A stretch of 64,000 nt of DNA from Anaerolineae bacterium (lineage in GTDB: Bacteria > Chloroflexota > Anaerolineae > Aggregatilineales > Phototrophicaceae): the NCBI GenBank assembly GCA_022823165.1, contig JAJDXR010000081.1, positions 1 through 64,000 on the forward strand, given 5' to 3'. Below, in pieces: positions 8,264 through 19,659 of the stretch. Both the position numbers and the translations under genes were made by a program. Within the stretch, counting starts at the first letter, position 1; the number at the start of each line of letters is the position of its first letter. The notes under the pieces are model-generated. The model saw only the letters and a list, made by a program, of their open reading frames with translations. It was not told where the DNA came from and searched no databases.

Positions 8264-9847
8264 CTAATCCGCGTCTGTTGCCCGCGGATACAAGATGAGA
8301 TAGTCAAATCCGTTCATATGAATCGTCTTGCGATGCCGGTAAAAGCGATCAATCGCCTCGAGCACAGTGGGCGGATAGAATAGCGCCCGAAAGATGACCA
8401 AGCCAAATTCCTGCGCTTCAATCATGGCGATCAGCTGATCGCCGGCAAACCGCCCGGCCAGATCCAGGTTGCGCAGCTGGGTTGGGTTGGTCACGACGTC
8501 TCGGCCCGCCGCCATCGTGAAGCCGGCTTCCTCGCTAAGCACGGGACCTTCCGTCTCGTTGATCAGCGCGACGATTTGCTCGCCCGCCCGCCGATCGTCG
8601 TCGTTCAGGAAGTAACCGATACGGGCGTATCCGCCGACCAGAAAAGAGGCCGAATCGTAGAAGTTGCCACGGATATTGGCTTCTAGACCTAGCGCCCGGG
8701 CGATGCTGCTGAAGTGGCCGTCCGTCGGCATCTTGAGTGTGGCGCGCGCGTATCCCAGGTAGAGCAGCGGAATCAGCGCGATGCCCGCGGCGCAAAGCGA
8801 CGAACGGCGCAAAAACTGCAGCCGGCGCGGCAGCGGTAAGTCGCCGCCGAGCACCCGCGAGAACAAGAGCCCGCTGAGGATACACAGGGCCGCCACCGAG
8901 GTGATGAAGTAGCTGTCGCCCGCGCCCCAGGCGCCGGATGCGATGCCGCCCAGCAGCGCCGCCGCCGCGAACCACAAGCTGTACACCGACAGGCGGTCGC
9001 AGTAAGTCTCGTAGACCAGCAGCAAACAGGCCGGAATCAACAGGAAGCCGTGCAGCTTGAACCACAGGACGAATAGGCCGACGGCCTGATCTCGATGGAA
9101 ATCATTGACGTTGGCGACAATAGCCTGGACCCACCACTGGCCGCCCGACGCCAGGTCGAGCGCGGCGAAGATGGCGCCGCCGGCCAAGCCGAACGCGACT
9201 GTCCAGCGCAAGGCGCGCCGGGGTCCGCGCAGCAGCATCCAGGCGATGGCGGCTAACGCGCTGATTGCCGCCAATTGTTTGGTATAGCCGGCGCAGATGA
9301 GCAGCAGCAGCGCCAGGGCGATGCCGCGTCTGTCGCGCTGGGGGAAAGCCCGGCTCAAGACCACAATCGCCAGCACCTCAAACGTAACCATCATCATGTG
9401 CTGTCGAAAAAGCGGCCCGATGTGATAAACGAAATTGGAGCTGAGAAAAGCCAGCCCGGACAGCGCGGCAATCGATTTGCGCCGGCCGCCTTCCTGGTAG
9501 ACGGCGGCGGCGATGGCGGCGGCCGCGGCAAGCGAGCCCAGAAAGCCCAGCAGCCGCCCGTACCAATAGGCGGGACCGAACAGGCGGGCGAAGGGCGCAG
9601 CCATCAGGTGGAAGAGCGGCGGATAATTGCTGGCGTAGAAGGGGTAGGCTTCGGTATCGCGATAGGGCAGCTGCAAGCGGCTGAACAAGACGGAGTCGTG
9701 AACTTCGAATCCCTCGCCCTGGTCATAGTCGTAGGGGAAGCCCAGCAGGTTGATGGCGTACAAGACATACACCAAGAGCGAAAACGACAAGGCGGCGGCG
9801 GCCGCAATAATCAGCGCGCCGTATAAGCGGCCGGCCAGTCGAGTCAT
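8264..9847 (-). CDS. GT39/ArnT-like polytopic glycosyltransferase (GT-C fold)
   Basis: A 527-residue integral membrane protein with about ten hydrophobic segments and a soluble C-terminal part. The first loop carries the acidic motif DYDQGEGFE, as expected for the catalytic Asp/Glu of GT-C enzymes that use lipid-phosphate sugars. [14 protein letters not shown] and YWYGRLLG are typical of the following amphipathic region and TM2. Its start overlaps the stop of the 71-codon gene upstream (ATGA), so the two are translationally coupled. The sugar and acceptor are unknown; envelope glycan or protein O-glycosylation are both possible. Confidence 0.65.
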   Translation of the reverse strand: MTRLAGRLYGALIIAAAAALSFSLLVYVLYAINLLGFPYDYDQGEGFEVHDSVLFSRLQLPYRDTEAYPFYASNYPPLFHLMAAPFARLFGPAYWYGRLLGFLGSLAAAAAIAAAVYQEGGRRKSIAALSGLAFLSSNFVYHIGPLFRQHMMMVTFEVLAIVVLSRAFPQRDRRGIALALLLLICAGYTKQLAAISALAAIAWMLLRGPRRALRWTVAFGLAGGAIFAALDLASGGQWWVQAIVANVNDFHRDQAVGLFVLWFKLHGFLLIPACLLLVYETYCDRLSVYSLWFAAAALLGGIASGAWGAGDSYFITSVAALCILSGLLFSRVLGGDLPLPRRLQFLRRSSLCAAGIALIPLLYLGYARATLKMPTDGHFSSIARALGLEANIRGNFYDSASFLVGGYARIGYFLNDDDRRAGEQIVALINETEGPVLSEEAGFTMAAGRDVVTNPTQLRNLDLAGRFAGDQLIAMIEAQEFGLVIFRALFYPPTVLEAIDRFYRHRKTIHMNGFDYLILYPRATDAD

Positions 9848-10059
9848 GCCGGCGCGTCACCCAGCGGAATCAGCGACAAACCGATCAGTGACAGCGCCGC
9901 CGTCAGCAGCAGCGCCAGGGACTGTGCCGGTCCGATGCCGCCCGGCCTGCCTGCATCCACCAGGTCAATCGACAAGATCGCCAGAAATCCGACCGCGCCC
10001 ACTATCGCCAGCGCAATGCCCAGCTGGCGCTTGCTGATGCCTTCGTCATGTTCGCTCAT
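9844..10059 (-). CDS. Small two-helix membrane protein
   Basis: A 71-residue protein with a charged N-terminus ([12 protein letters not shown]), then two hydrophobic helices (about 12-32 and 43-65). No family recognised. It overlaps the GT39-like gene by 4 bases (ATGA), suggesting coupled translation and possibly an accessory subunit. ATG 10059 was chosen because the longer reading from 10140 runs into the repeat at 10141-10211. Confidence 0.55.
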   Translation of the reverse strand: MSEHDEGISKRQLGIALAIVGAVGFLAILSIDLVDAGRPGGIGPAQSLALLLTAALSLIGLSLIPLGDAPA

Positions 10060-10140
10060 AACGCGAAGTGTAGTCAGATTCAGGGACGATGTAAAGAGCA
10101 GCGGCGCTGCCCGCCTTGGCAATCGCATGCCTGTCTGCAA

Positions 10141-10211
10141 CTTTAGGAGCGAGCCTGGGCTCGCCCGCCTCTGCTACAGATCTCCAATCTGCTTCTGCAT
10201 GACTTGCTTTG
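10141..10211 (+). repeat. Composite palindrome-tail repeat
   Basis: An imperfect palindrome around CGAGCC-TG-GGCTCG (10150-10163), then 34 bases, then CATGACTTGCTTTG (10198-10211). It has the same order and orientation as the copy at 54-137. It sits between the divergently transcribed small membrane protein and aspS. Confidence 0.65.
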
Positions 10212-10336
10212 TCTTACTCAGGACACCGCGCCAAAAGAATGACCATACATTTGCCCAGGCGCTCGTGATAAGCTATGCCGCTGACTATGCGAAATTGAAG
10301 CGTTTTACCATCACGCTTGATAGGAGCGGCAGCAAC

Positions 10337-12145
10337 ATGATGAAGACACATACCTGTGGCGAGCTTCGCGAAAAAGACGCCGGTACTTCGGTCGCGCTGG
10401 CGGGCTGGGTCAACCGCCGGCGTGATCAAGGCGGCTTGATATTCATCGATTTGCGCGATCGCTGGGGCATCACACAGGTGGTGGTCGATCTGGAAGCGGC
10501 GCCGGCCGCTCATGCAATCGCTGACAGCGCCCGCAACGAGTTTGTGCTGCAAGTACGCGGCAAAGTGCGGATTCGCCCCCAAGGCACCGCCAATCCCGAT
10601 TTGGCGACCGGCGACATCGACATTGTCGCCGATGAGATCCTCATCTTGAATCGGTCGCGGACGCCGCCCTTTTACATCAACAAGGAGGAGGGCCACGTCG
10701 ACGAAGCGCTGCGCATGCGCCATCGCTACCTGGATCTGCGCCGCGAGCCGATGCAAGCGAATATCTTGCTGCGGCACAAAACCGTCAAGTTCATCCGCGA
10801 TTTTCTCGATGCTGAAGACTTCGTCGAAATCGAAACGCCGATACTCTTCAAGACCACGCCCGAAGGCGCGCGTGACTTCCTCGTGCCCAGCCGCTTGCAG
10901 CCGGGCAGCTTCTACGCGCTGCCGCAATCGCCGCAGCAGTTAAAGCAGCTGCTGATGGTCGGCGGCTTCGAGCGCTATTTTCAAATCGCGCGCTGCTTCC
11001 GCGATGAAGACCTGCGCGGTGACCGTCAGCCCGAATTCACCCAGCTCGATCTCGAAATGAGTTTCGTCGAACGCGAAGATGTCATGCGGCTCATGGAAGC
11101 GCTGGCAATCGCCATCGTCAAGCAACTCACGCCGCAGAAGCGTCTCATCGCCGAGCCCTTTCGGCGCATTCGCTACCAGGACGCGCTCGAATCATACGGC
11201 AGCGACCGACCCGATATCCGCTTCGACTTGCGAGCGGTCGACATCAGCAGCATTGCCGGGCGCAGCGCCTTCCCAGTCTTCGTGGAAAATGTCAGCTCCG
11301 GCAAAAAGGTCAAGTGTATGCGCGTGCCAGGGGTGGCCGGCGCGCTCAGCGGCACCCAGCTGCGCAAAGTGGCTAAAGACCTCGAGAATATGGCGCGGGG
11401 CGCCGGCGCCAAGGGCCTGGCTTATATCACCATCCCGGTTGACCCCGAAGGCGAGCTGCGCGGGCCGATTGGCAAGTTCTTCAATGTCGAGCTAAAGCTG
11501 GAACTGATCGAGGCTATGGGCGCGCAAGGCGGCGACTTGCTGCTCTTCATGTCCGACCAGGACGAGATCGTCTACGCTGTCACCGATGCGCTGCGCAATC
11601 ACTTCAAAGCCGACCTGGACCTGGATGATGACTTGCTGGCCTTCTGCTGGGTGATTGACTTCCCCGAGTTCATTCGCGACCAAGAGAACGACCGCTGGGA
11701 TCCGTCTCAGCATATGTTTACCATGCCGCTGCCCGAAGACCTGCACCTGCTGGATTCCGACCCCGGCGCGGCTCGCGGCTCGCAATACGACCTGGTCTGC
11801 AATGGCTACGAAGTCGGCGGCGGCAGCATCCGCATCCATGACCGCGCCATCCAGGAGAAGATCTTCCCGCTCATCGGCCAAACCATGGAGCATGCCATGG
11901 CTGAATTCGGCCACATGCTGGAAGCCTTCGAGTATGGCGCGCCACCTCACGGCGGTATGGCCTGGGGTATCGATCGCCTGGTGATGCTGCTCGCGGGCGC
12001 GCCAAATATCCGTGAAGTGATCGCCTTTCCGAAGACGCAAGGCGGCACGGATATCATGGCTAACGCGCCCTCAACCGCCGAAGCTGAGCAGTTGGGCGAA
12101 CTGCATATTCAACTGGACCTGCCCGAACCGGAAGCAGCGCTCTAG
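10337..12145 (+). CDS. aspS: Aspartyl-tRNA synthetase
   Basis: Class II synthetase that charges tRNA-Asp (or tRNA-Asp/Asn in organisms with GatCAB). The 602-residue bacterial form has an N-terminal OB fold (about 1-105, including [20 protein letters not shown]), the class II core with motif 2 [18 protein letters not shown], the bacterial GAD insert in the middle, and motif 3 [15 protein letters not shown] near the end. An ATG at 10337 is preceded by AGGAGC at 10322-10327; an ATG at 10340 is also possible. The large upstream ORF extension (from 9935) is not coding. Discriminating versus non-discriminating type cannot be decided by eye. Confidence 0.97.
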   Translation: MMKTHTCGELREKDAGTSVALAGWVNRRRDQGGLIFIDLRDRWGITQVVVDLEAAPAAHAIADSARNEFVLQVRGKVRIRPQGTANPDLATGDIDIVADEILILNRSRTPPFYINKEEGHVDEALRMRHRYLDLRREPMQANILLRHKTVKFIRDFLDAEDFVEIETPILFKTTPEGARDFLVPSRLQPGSFYALPQSPQQLKQLLMVGGFERYFQIARCFRDEDLRGDRQPEFTQLDLEMSFVEREDVMRLMEALAIAIVKQLTPQKRLIAEPFRRIRYQDALESYGSDRPDIRFDLRAVDISSIAGRSAFPVFVENVSSGKKVKCMRVPGVAGALSGTQLRKVAKDLENMARGAGAKGLAYITIPVDPEGELRGPIGKFFNVELKLELIEAMGAQGGDLLLFMSDQDEIVYAVTDALRNHFKADLDLDDDLLAFCWVIDFPEFIRDQENDRWDPSQHMFTMPLPEDLHLLDSDPGAARGSQYDLVCNGYEVGGGSIRIHDRAIQEKIFPLIGQTMEHAMAEFGHMLEAFEYGAPPHGGMAWGIDRLVMLLAGAPNIREVIAFPKTQGGTDIMANAPSTAEAEQLGELHIQLDLPEPEAAL

Positions 12146-12197
12146 CGGGCAAAGGCCGACGGGTCTGTGGAATAGCTTCCTGAGAGAGCGGTCACTT

Positions 12198-12899
12198 CTA
12201 TTTCTCCATGTCGTCCGGGTTCAGAAGGTTGCCCTGCGCCAACCCGGCGATGATGCCTCCGCCGAAGATGCCGACCAGGTAGGGGATCACGTATGATGTG
12301 TCCCCGGCAACCAGCGCCGGACCCAAGGTGCGCGCTGGATTCAGCGAAGCCCCCGTCGCCGCGCCGCCCGCCAGGATGCTGGCGGCCAGTGTGAAGCCGA
12401 TGGCTATGCCGGCAAATTGCCCGGCGCGCCCGAATACGGCTGCTTGAACAACCGCGCTCACCAGGAAGAAGGTCAGGATGGCTTCGTAGATTGCCGCCGT
12501 CCAGACCGAGTCCGCGGTCAGAAAACCTGTGGTCTGGCCGAAATTGTAAGCATTCTCGCCCAGGAAAGCCGCCACGCCGGCATTGTCTTGCGGAAAGACC
12601 GCTACCAACACCAGCGCCGCGATAATGCCGCCGATGAATTGGGCTACGATGTAATAGGCCGAGCGTGTTACATCCTGCTTGCCGCTGACCGTCAAGCCAA
12701 CAGTAACCGCCGGGTTGATTTGCGCGCCCGAAATATGGCCGTAAGTATAGATCAGTCCGCATAATACCAGGCCGTGCGCCAGCGCCGGTACCACGACGCC
12801 GAATATCGGCGCGACCAATACCGCCGCCGACCCCACAAAAACCAGTACAAAGGTGCCGATTAACTCAGCCAGGCTCTCTCTAAGAAGATTCTCGTCCAT
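12198..12899 (-). CDS. MIP-family channel with a TIP-like filter
   Basis: A 233-residue six-helix channel with two NPA half-helices: INPAVT (62-64) and LNPART (187-189). Aligning by eye with AqpZ gives aromatic/Arg filter residues H42, I175, A184 and R190. AqpZ has Phe/His/Thr/Arg. His/Ile/Ala/Arg is instead the pattern of plant tonoplast intrinsic proteins, and the segment ILAGGAATGASLNPA also reads like a TIP. Water is a likely substrate; ammonia, urea or H2O2 are possible by analogy. A good ribosome site (AGGAGCAGGG) precedes ATG 12899. It is monocistronic and convergent with aspS. Confidence 0.93.
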   Translation of the reverse strand: MDENLLRESLAELIGTFVLVFVGSAAVLVAPIFGVVVPALAHGLVLCGLIYTYGHISGAQINPAVTVGLTVSGKQDVTRSAYYIVAQFIGGIIAALVLVAVFPQDNAGVAAFLGENAYNFGQTTGFLTADSVWTAAIYEAILTFFLVSAVVQAAVFGRAGQFAGIAIGFTLAASILAGGAATGASLNPARTLGPALVAGDTSYVIPYLVGIFGGGIIAGLAQGNLLNPDDMEK

Positions 12900-12987
12900 T
12901 ACCCTGCTCCTGATACGCCATCAGTAATTTAGCGACACGCCCATTATAAGCGTTCTATGCGACTTCGCGCAGGCAGCGCGCGCGGAT

Positions 12988-13016
12988 TTGACAGCTGACA
13001 GCGTATCTGCTATAAA
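12988..13016 (+). promoter_or_regulatory. Near-consensus promoter of an intergenic RNA
   Basis: TTGACA (12988-12993), an exact 17-base spacer and TATAAA (13011-13016). No credible protein-coding gene starts downstream on this strand before 14573. It points at the structured region 13020-13232. Confidence 0.75.
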
Positions 13017-13019
13017 TTG

Positions 13020-13237
13020 CCCAACCTGCTGTATACGTGATAGAACTATATGTGCCGAGCCAACATTCTCTATAGGGGAGTCTATCTTTGGTAGCCCATG
13101 TAATAGGCCTGAGCCAAAACAGCGGTTATCAAGCGATTCCCGGCCTGTAATTTTGCAGGTTCGAGACACTATGGCTACACGGTACGGTGGGTAAGCGATC
13201 ATAGGCGGCGCGCGGGAACGCGGGCCGCCTATCATTT
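13020..13237 (+). ncRNA. Candidate structured non-coding RNA (about 215 nt)
   Basis: Starts just after a strong promoter and ends at a very stable hairpin. Pairings readable by eye are: CCCA-a-CC (13020-13026) with GGTGGG (13186-13191) as a closing stem; GTGCCG (13052-13057) with CGGTAC (13180-13185), continued by AGCCA (13058-13062) with TGGCT (13172-13176); internal AGGCC with GGCCT; and a CCTGT/GCAGG hairpin. No plausible ORF exists. It has the size and autonomous layout of 6S RNA, but I cannot match it to 6S, SRP RNA, tmRNA or RNase P, so it is left unnamed. Confidence 0.5.
13201..13232. terminator. Strong hairpin between the ncRNA and the LCP gene
   Basis: ATAGGCGGC and GCCGCCTAT form a perfect 9-bp stem, then one G-G mismatch, then a CGCG/CGCG stem closed by a GGAA tetraloop. 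It is followed by ATCATTT rather than a clean U-tract. It probably serves as the 3' end for the RNA on plus and for the LCP gene on minus. Confidence 0.6.
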
Positions 13238-14510
13238 AAGGCGCGTAGTCGTCCCCGAAAGTCTCGCTCAATAGCGCCGGCAGGCGCTCCACAATAGGAA
13301 TCAGCACTTGCTGCTGATACTCCTCAGTTGTGTATTCCTCTACGTATTCAAAGTTCATGACGCGCATTTGGATATTGTCGGCTTCGACGTCTTTTGCGAA
13401 CAAAGCCAGCTGCACTATCTGCTGAATGTCCAATCCTGTTTTCAGGTGCTCGCTGAGGCTGGTCAGCAGGGCCGGTATCTGCCCGATCAGCTGCAGGAAA
13501 TTGAGGCTCAAGGCGCGCTCGCGGATGCCGTTGATGACCTGCTGCTGCCGCCCGGCGCGCAGGACGTCATTGTTGCCGTGCCGCGTACGCGCGAAACGCA
13601 GCGCGTCTTCGCCATCCAGGGTATGCCTGCCCGGCTCCAGGTAAAATGGATCGTAGCCGTAATTATTGTCGGGATAGCGCTCGTCGTTGATGGTGTAATC
13701 AATCGTAACTTCCACCCCGCCGAGCAGGTCGACGAAATCGACCAGGACCTTAAAATCGACCAGCACATAGTTATGTACGCGCATGCCCAGATTCCAGCTG
13801 ACCGTCTGCTGCAGCAGGCGCGCTCCGCCGCCGGTAGCCCGCACTTCACCCAGGAAGTAAGCGCGGTTAATCCGGTCGCGCTCTTCCTGCCCCGGGATCT
13901 CCACCCACAAGTCGCGCGGGATGCTTAACAAGCCGATGCTATTCGCCGCCGGATCAATGCTGACCAGTATCAAACTGTCAGTGCGCACTGGCTCGTTGCT
14001 TTGGTCGTCACGGCGATCAAGGCCGGCGACGATGATGGTGTAACGCGTTCGCCCGTCCCAGGGCGCGATCTCGATGACGCTGCCGTCATCCAATTTCAGG
14101 ACATCGACGCCGACGCGCCGGCCATCGGCGATGAACTCATTGCGGGCGTCCACCGGCGTCGGCAAAATCGGCGTCAGAACGGCCGGGGTCATCACAATCC
14201 GCGCGGACTGGGGCGCGCGCGCCAAGACGAACATGGCCACAATCAGAAAAGCAAAGACAGAAATCATGCCGCCTGCTAAGATAACCCAAGCCCACTCGTT
14301 GCGGCGGCGTCTGCTCTGGGCGCGCTGCTGACGTTCGCGAGCCAGGGAATGTCGCGGCGGCGGCGTCCCGCGCTGACCTTGAGTGAATTGCCTTGTGCTG
14401 TAAACTGGCGCTTCGCGCGCTTCCGCAAGCCTGGGCGCGGACGGCGGTCGAGTGCTCGCGCTGGCGCTCGTGGCGGAATCAGCGCTATTTTCACGGGGAT
14501 GTTGTGGCAT
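13236..14510 (-). CDS. LytR-CpsA-Psr (LCP) family protein
   Basis: Membrane-anchored phosphotransferase family that attaches undecaprenyl-linked polymers to peptidoglycan or other envelope acceptors. The 424 residues comprise a Pro/Arg/Ser-rich cytoplasmic N-terminus (1-72), one transmembrane helix (about 74-97), then the extracytoplasmic LCP domain. Key motifs are RTDSLILVSIDP, LLSIPRDLWVEIPG, RINRAYFLGE, YVLVDF and ARTRHGNNDVLRAGRQQQVI, which contain the Arg/Asp residues that bind the pyrophosphate lipid. Its stop is 3 bases beyond the hairpin at 13201-13232. It diverges from lipM. No strong ribosome site is seen at the chosen start, so the true start may be further in. Confidence 0.9.
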   Translation of the reverse strand: MPQHPRENSADSATSASASTRPPSAPRLAEAREAPVYSTRQFTQGQRGTPPPRHSLARERQQRAQSRRRRNEWAWVILAGGMISVFAFLIVAMFVLARAPQSARIVMTPAVLTPILPTPVDARNEFIADGRRVGVDVLKLDDGSVIEIAPWDGRTRYTIIVAGLDRRDDQSNEPVRTDSLILVSIDPAANSIGLLSIPRDLWVEIPGQEERDRINRAYFLGEVRATGGGARLLQQTVSWNLGMRVHNYVLVDFKVLVDFVDLLGGVEVTIDYTINDERYPDNNYGYDPFYLEPGRHTLDGEDALRFARTRHGNNDVLRAGRQQQVINGIRERALSLNFLQLIGQIPALLTSLSEHLKTGLDIQQIVQLALFAKDVEADNIQMRVMNFEYVEEYTTEEYQQQVLIPIVERLPALLSETFGDDYAP

Positions 14511-14572
14511 GTAGAGCCGTTTCCATGGCTACTCGATTCGATGCTAATTGCCAGTATAGGCAAGGTCACAGA

Positions 14573-15391
14573 ATGCGGCAAACGCGCAGCATACGAGAAT
14601 CCGACTTCGGCGACGGCGCCTGCAATATGGCGGTGGACAGCGCCATTGCGCTTGCGGTAGGCGCCGGCCGCCAGCCCCCGACCCTGCGAACCTATGGCTG
14701 GGATCCCTTTTGCCTGTCGCTCGGTTACGGGCAGCGCGCCCGCGAAGCGGATACCGAGGCCCTGCGGCGGCGCGGCTGGGATTTGCTGCGGCGGCCGAGC
14801 GGCGGCAAGGCGATTCTGCATGGCGATGAATTGACCTACAGCCTCTGCCTGCCGCTTGACCATCCGCTGGCCAGCGGCGACATCATCGAGAGTTATCGCA
14901 GGCTAAGCGCCGGGTTGCTGCGCGCCCTGGAGATCCTGGGTCTGCCCGCAACCGCCAATCCAGTTCATGACAGCGCGCTCAATCAGCCGGCTGGGCCAGT
15001 TTGCTTCCTTCAACCGTCGCACTATGAGATTCTGGTCGATGGCCGCAAGCTGATCGGCAGCGCCCAGCTGCGTCAAAAAGGCGTGATGCTGCAGCACGGC
15101 GCCATCCCCATCAGCGGCGATATTGCGCGCATTTGCGAAGTGCTGAGCTTCGCGTCAGCAGCGGAGCGGGCAGCGCAGCAGCAGCGCGCGCGGCAGCGAG
15201 CCTTGACGCTAGCGCAAGCGCTGGGAAGAGAGCCATCGTGGTCTGAGGTCGCCTCCGCGCTCGAGGCCGGCTTCAGCGACGCCTTTGGGCTTGACCTCCA
15301 AGCCGGGCCGCTCTCAGCGGACGAGGCGGCCGATGCCGAGGCGCTCGCTCGGGACAGATTCGGCAACCCGGAATGGACCGGCAAACGCTAG
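14573..15391 (+). CDS. Octanoyltransferase, LipM type (lipoate ligase family)
   Basis: BPL/LplA/LipB-fold protein, 272 residues. It probably moves octanoate from acyl carrier protein to a lipoyl domain (GcvH) as the first step of lipoate synthesis. Motifs: RRPSGGKAILHGDELTYS (acyl pocket), VCFLQPSHYEI with the LipM-type nucleophile C144, and GRKLIGSAQLRQKGVMLQHGAI with catalytic K159. The cysteine points to LipM or LipL rather than ATP-dependent LplA. ATG 14573 begins the conserved domain; the longer reading from 14393 overlaps the divergent LCP gene on the other strand and looks non-coding. lipA is not in the window. Confidence 0.82.
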   Translation: MRQTRSIRESDFGDGACNMAVDSAIALAVGAGRQPPTLRTYGWDPFCLSLGYGQRAREADTEALRRRGWDLLRRPSGGKAILHGDELTYSLCLPLDHPLASGDIIESYRRLSAGLLRALEILGLPATANPVHDSALNQPAGPVCFLQPSHYEILVDGRKLIGSAQLRQKGVMLQHGAIPISGDIARICEVLSFASAAERAAQQQRARQRALTLAQALGREPSWSEVASALEAGFSDAFGLDLQAGPLSADEAADAEALARDRFGNPEWTGKR

Positions 15392-15423
15392 CTTTGACGC
15401 TGCTCGCATTATCGACGCTTTCC

Positions 15424-16656
15424 TCAAAACACCCGCAGCAGCAAGCCCTTGAGGTAGTCGCCCTCGGGAAAGCTGAGCGCCACTGGATGGTCGGAGGCGG
15501 CCGAAAGCTGGCCGATCACTTGCGCCCCCCGCCCGGAATCAGCTAAGGCGCCAAAGACAATCTTCCTGAACAATTTCCGACTGACGGCGCCTGAGCAGGA
15601 GAAGCTCATCAGATAGCCGCCCGCCTTGACCAGCTTGAAGGCGCTAAGGTTGAGGTCTTTGTATCCGCGCGCGGCGCGCTGCGCCTGGCTCTTGCGCTGA
15701 GCCAGCTTGGGCGGGTCCAGCACGACAAAGTCGAAAAGCTCCCTCTCACGCGCGCAGTAACGCAGATAGTCGAAGGCATCCGCCTGAATAAACTCGACCG
15801 TCTCGCCATGAGCTGATTCGTCGTAGCCATTGAGCTGGAAATTACGCTCCGCCAATTCCAGCGCCGGGCGCGAGGCATCGACATTAACTGAATGCAAGCG
15901 GTCGAAATTGCCGGCGGCGAGCGCGAATCCGCCGCTGTAACTGAAGACGTTTAGCAGCCGAGCCTGGTCGCGCGATTCCTCGCAGCGGCGTCGAACCAGC
16001 TCGCCCAGCAGCCGCCGATTATCCCGCTGGTCCAAATAAAAGCCCGTCTTCTGCCCGCGCTGGATGTCAACCAGAAAGCGGGCTTCTTCGTCAATTTCCA
16101 CAACATCCGGCAGCGGTCCCCCTTTTAATAGCCCGACCGCCGGCTGCAAACCCTCGCGTTTGCGCGCCTCCACATCGCTGCGTTCGTAGATATTCCGCGC
16201 GCCCGTCACATCAGCCAGCGCGGCGGCGATCGCCGGCTTCTGATTGTCTATGTAACGGGTCAGGGCTTGCAGGACATACCAGTCGGCGTAGCGATCAATG
16301 ATGAGCCCGGGCACGAAATCGTTCTCGGCGTTGAGCAGGCGGTACGCGGCATTCTCGCTGTCGACTCCGTTTTCGACACAGCGTATAGCCCGCAGGCTCG
16401 CTGCGCGCGAAAGCGCTCGTCGCCACCAAGCCTCGTCAATGGCTTCGTCCCGCCAGGACAGGATGCGCGCCTGGATCTGGGATTGCGAATTCCAGTAGCC
16501 GCGCGCCAGGAAGCGACCCTTGTGGTCGACAACGCGGACCAGGTCGCCGTCCGCGGCCTTTTCGGCCTGGCTGATTGCGCCGGAGTAAATCCAGGGATGC
16601 CGATTGCGGATCGGCTTCTCGCGTCCGCGTTTGATCCACACCCTGCCTTCAGCCAC
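15424..16656 (-). CDS. Class I rRNA m5C methyltransferase, RlmI-like
   Basis: A 410-residue SAM-dependent methyltransferase resembling E. coli RlmI, which makes m5C1962 in 23S rRNA. The N-terminal PUA domain (about 1-75) includes IRNRHPWIYSGAI and VVDHKGRFLARGYWN. A bridging domain follows, then the Rossmann domain with LLNVFSYSGGFALAA (SAM motif I), VVLDPPKLAQ (motif IV) and SFSCSGAVS with the catalytic cysteine. It lies 27 bases downstream of ligA on the same strand, so it probably ends that transcript. The target nucleotide is inferred from the family. Confidence 0.88.
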   Translation of the reverse strand: MAEGRVWIKRGREKPIRNRHPWIYSGAISQAEKAADGDLVRVVDHKGRFLARGYWNSQSQIQARILSWRDEAIDEAWWRRALSRAASLRAIRCVENGVDSENAAYRLLNAENDFVPGLIIDRYADWYVLQALTRYIDNQKPAIAAALADVTGARNIYERSDVEARKREGLQPAVGLLKGGPLPDVVEIDEEARFLVDIQRGQKTGFYLDQRDNRRLLGELVRRRCEESRDQARLLNVFSYSGGFALAAGNFDRLHSVNVDASRPALELAERNFQLNGYDESAHGETVEFIQADAFDYLRYCARERELFDFVVLDPPKLAQRKSQAQRAARGYKDLNLSAFKLVKAGGYLMSFSCSGAVSRKLFRKIVFGALADSGRGAQVIGQLSAASDHPVALSFPEGDYLKGLLLRVF

Positions 16657-16683
16657 GATGGCGCCCGCTGTGCATGACCAGTC

Positions 16684-19640
<2,957 letters not shown>

Positions 19641-19659
19641 GTCGGCGTCGCGGCTCCGA

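Noticed and set aside
13020..13232. Calling the intergenic RNA 6S RNA
   Set aside because: Length and autonomy fit, but the pairing is a lopsided stem with a 25-nt one-sided loop rather than the long hairpin with central bubble of 6S.
12921..13235. 104-codon ORF on the minus strand and a 68-codon ORF on plus (12988-13194)
   Set aside because: Both lie across the promoter and paired regions of the candidate RNA, start with poor signals and match no family.
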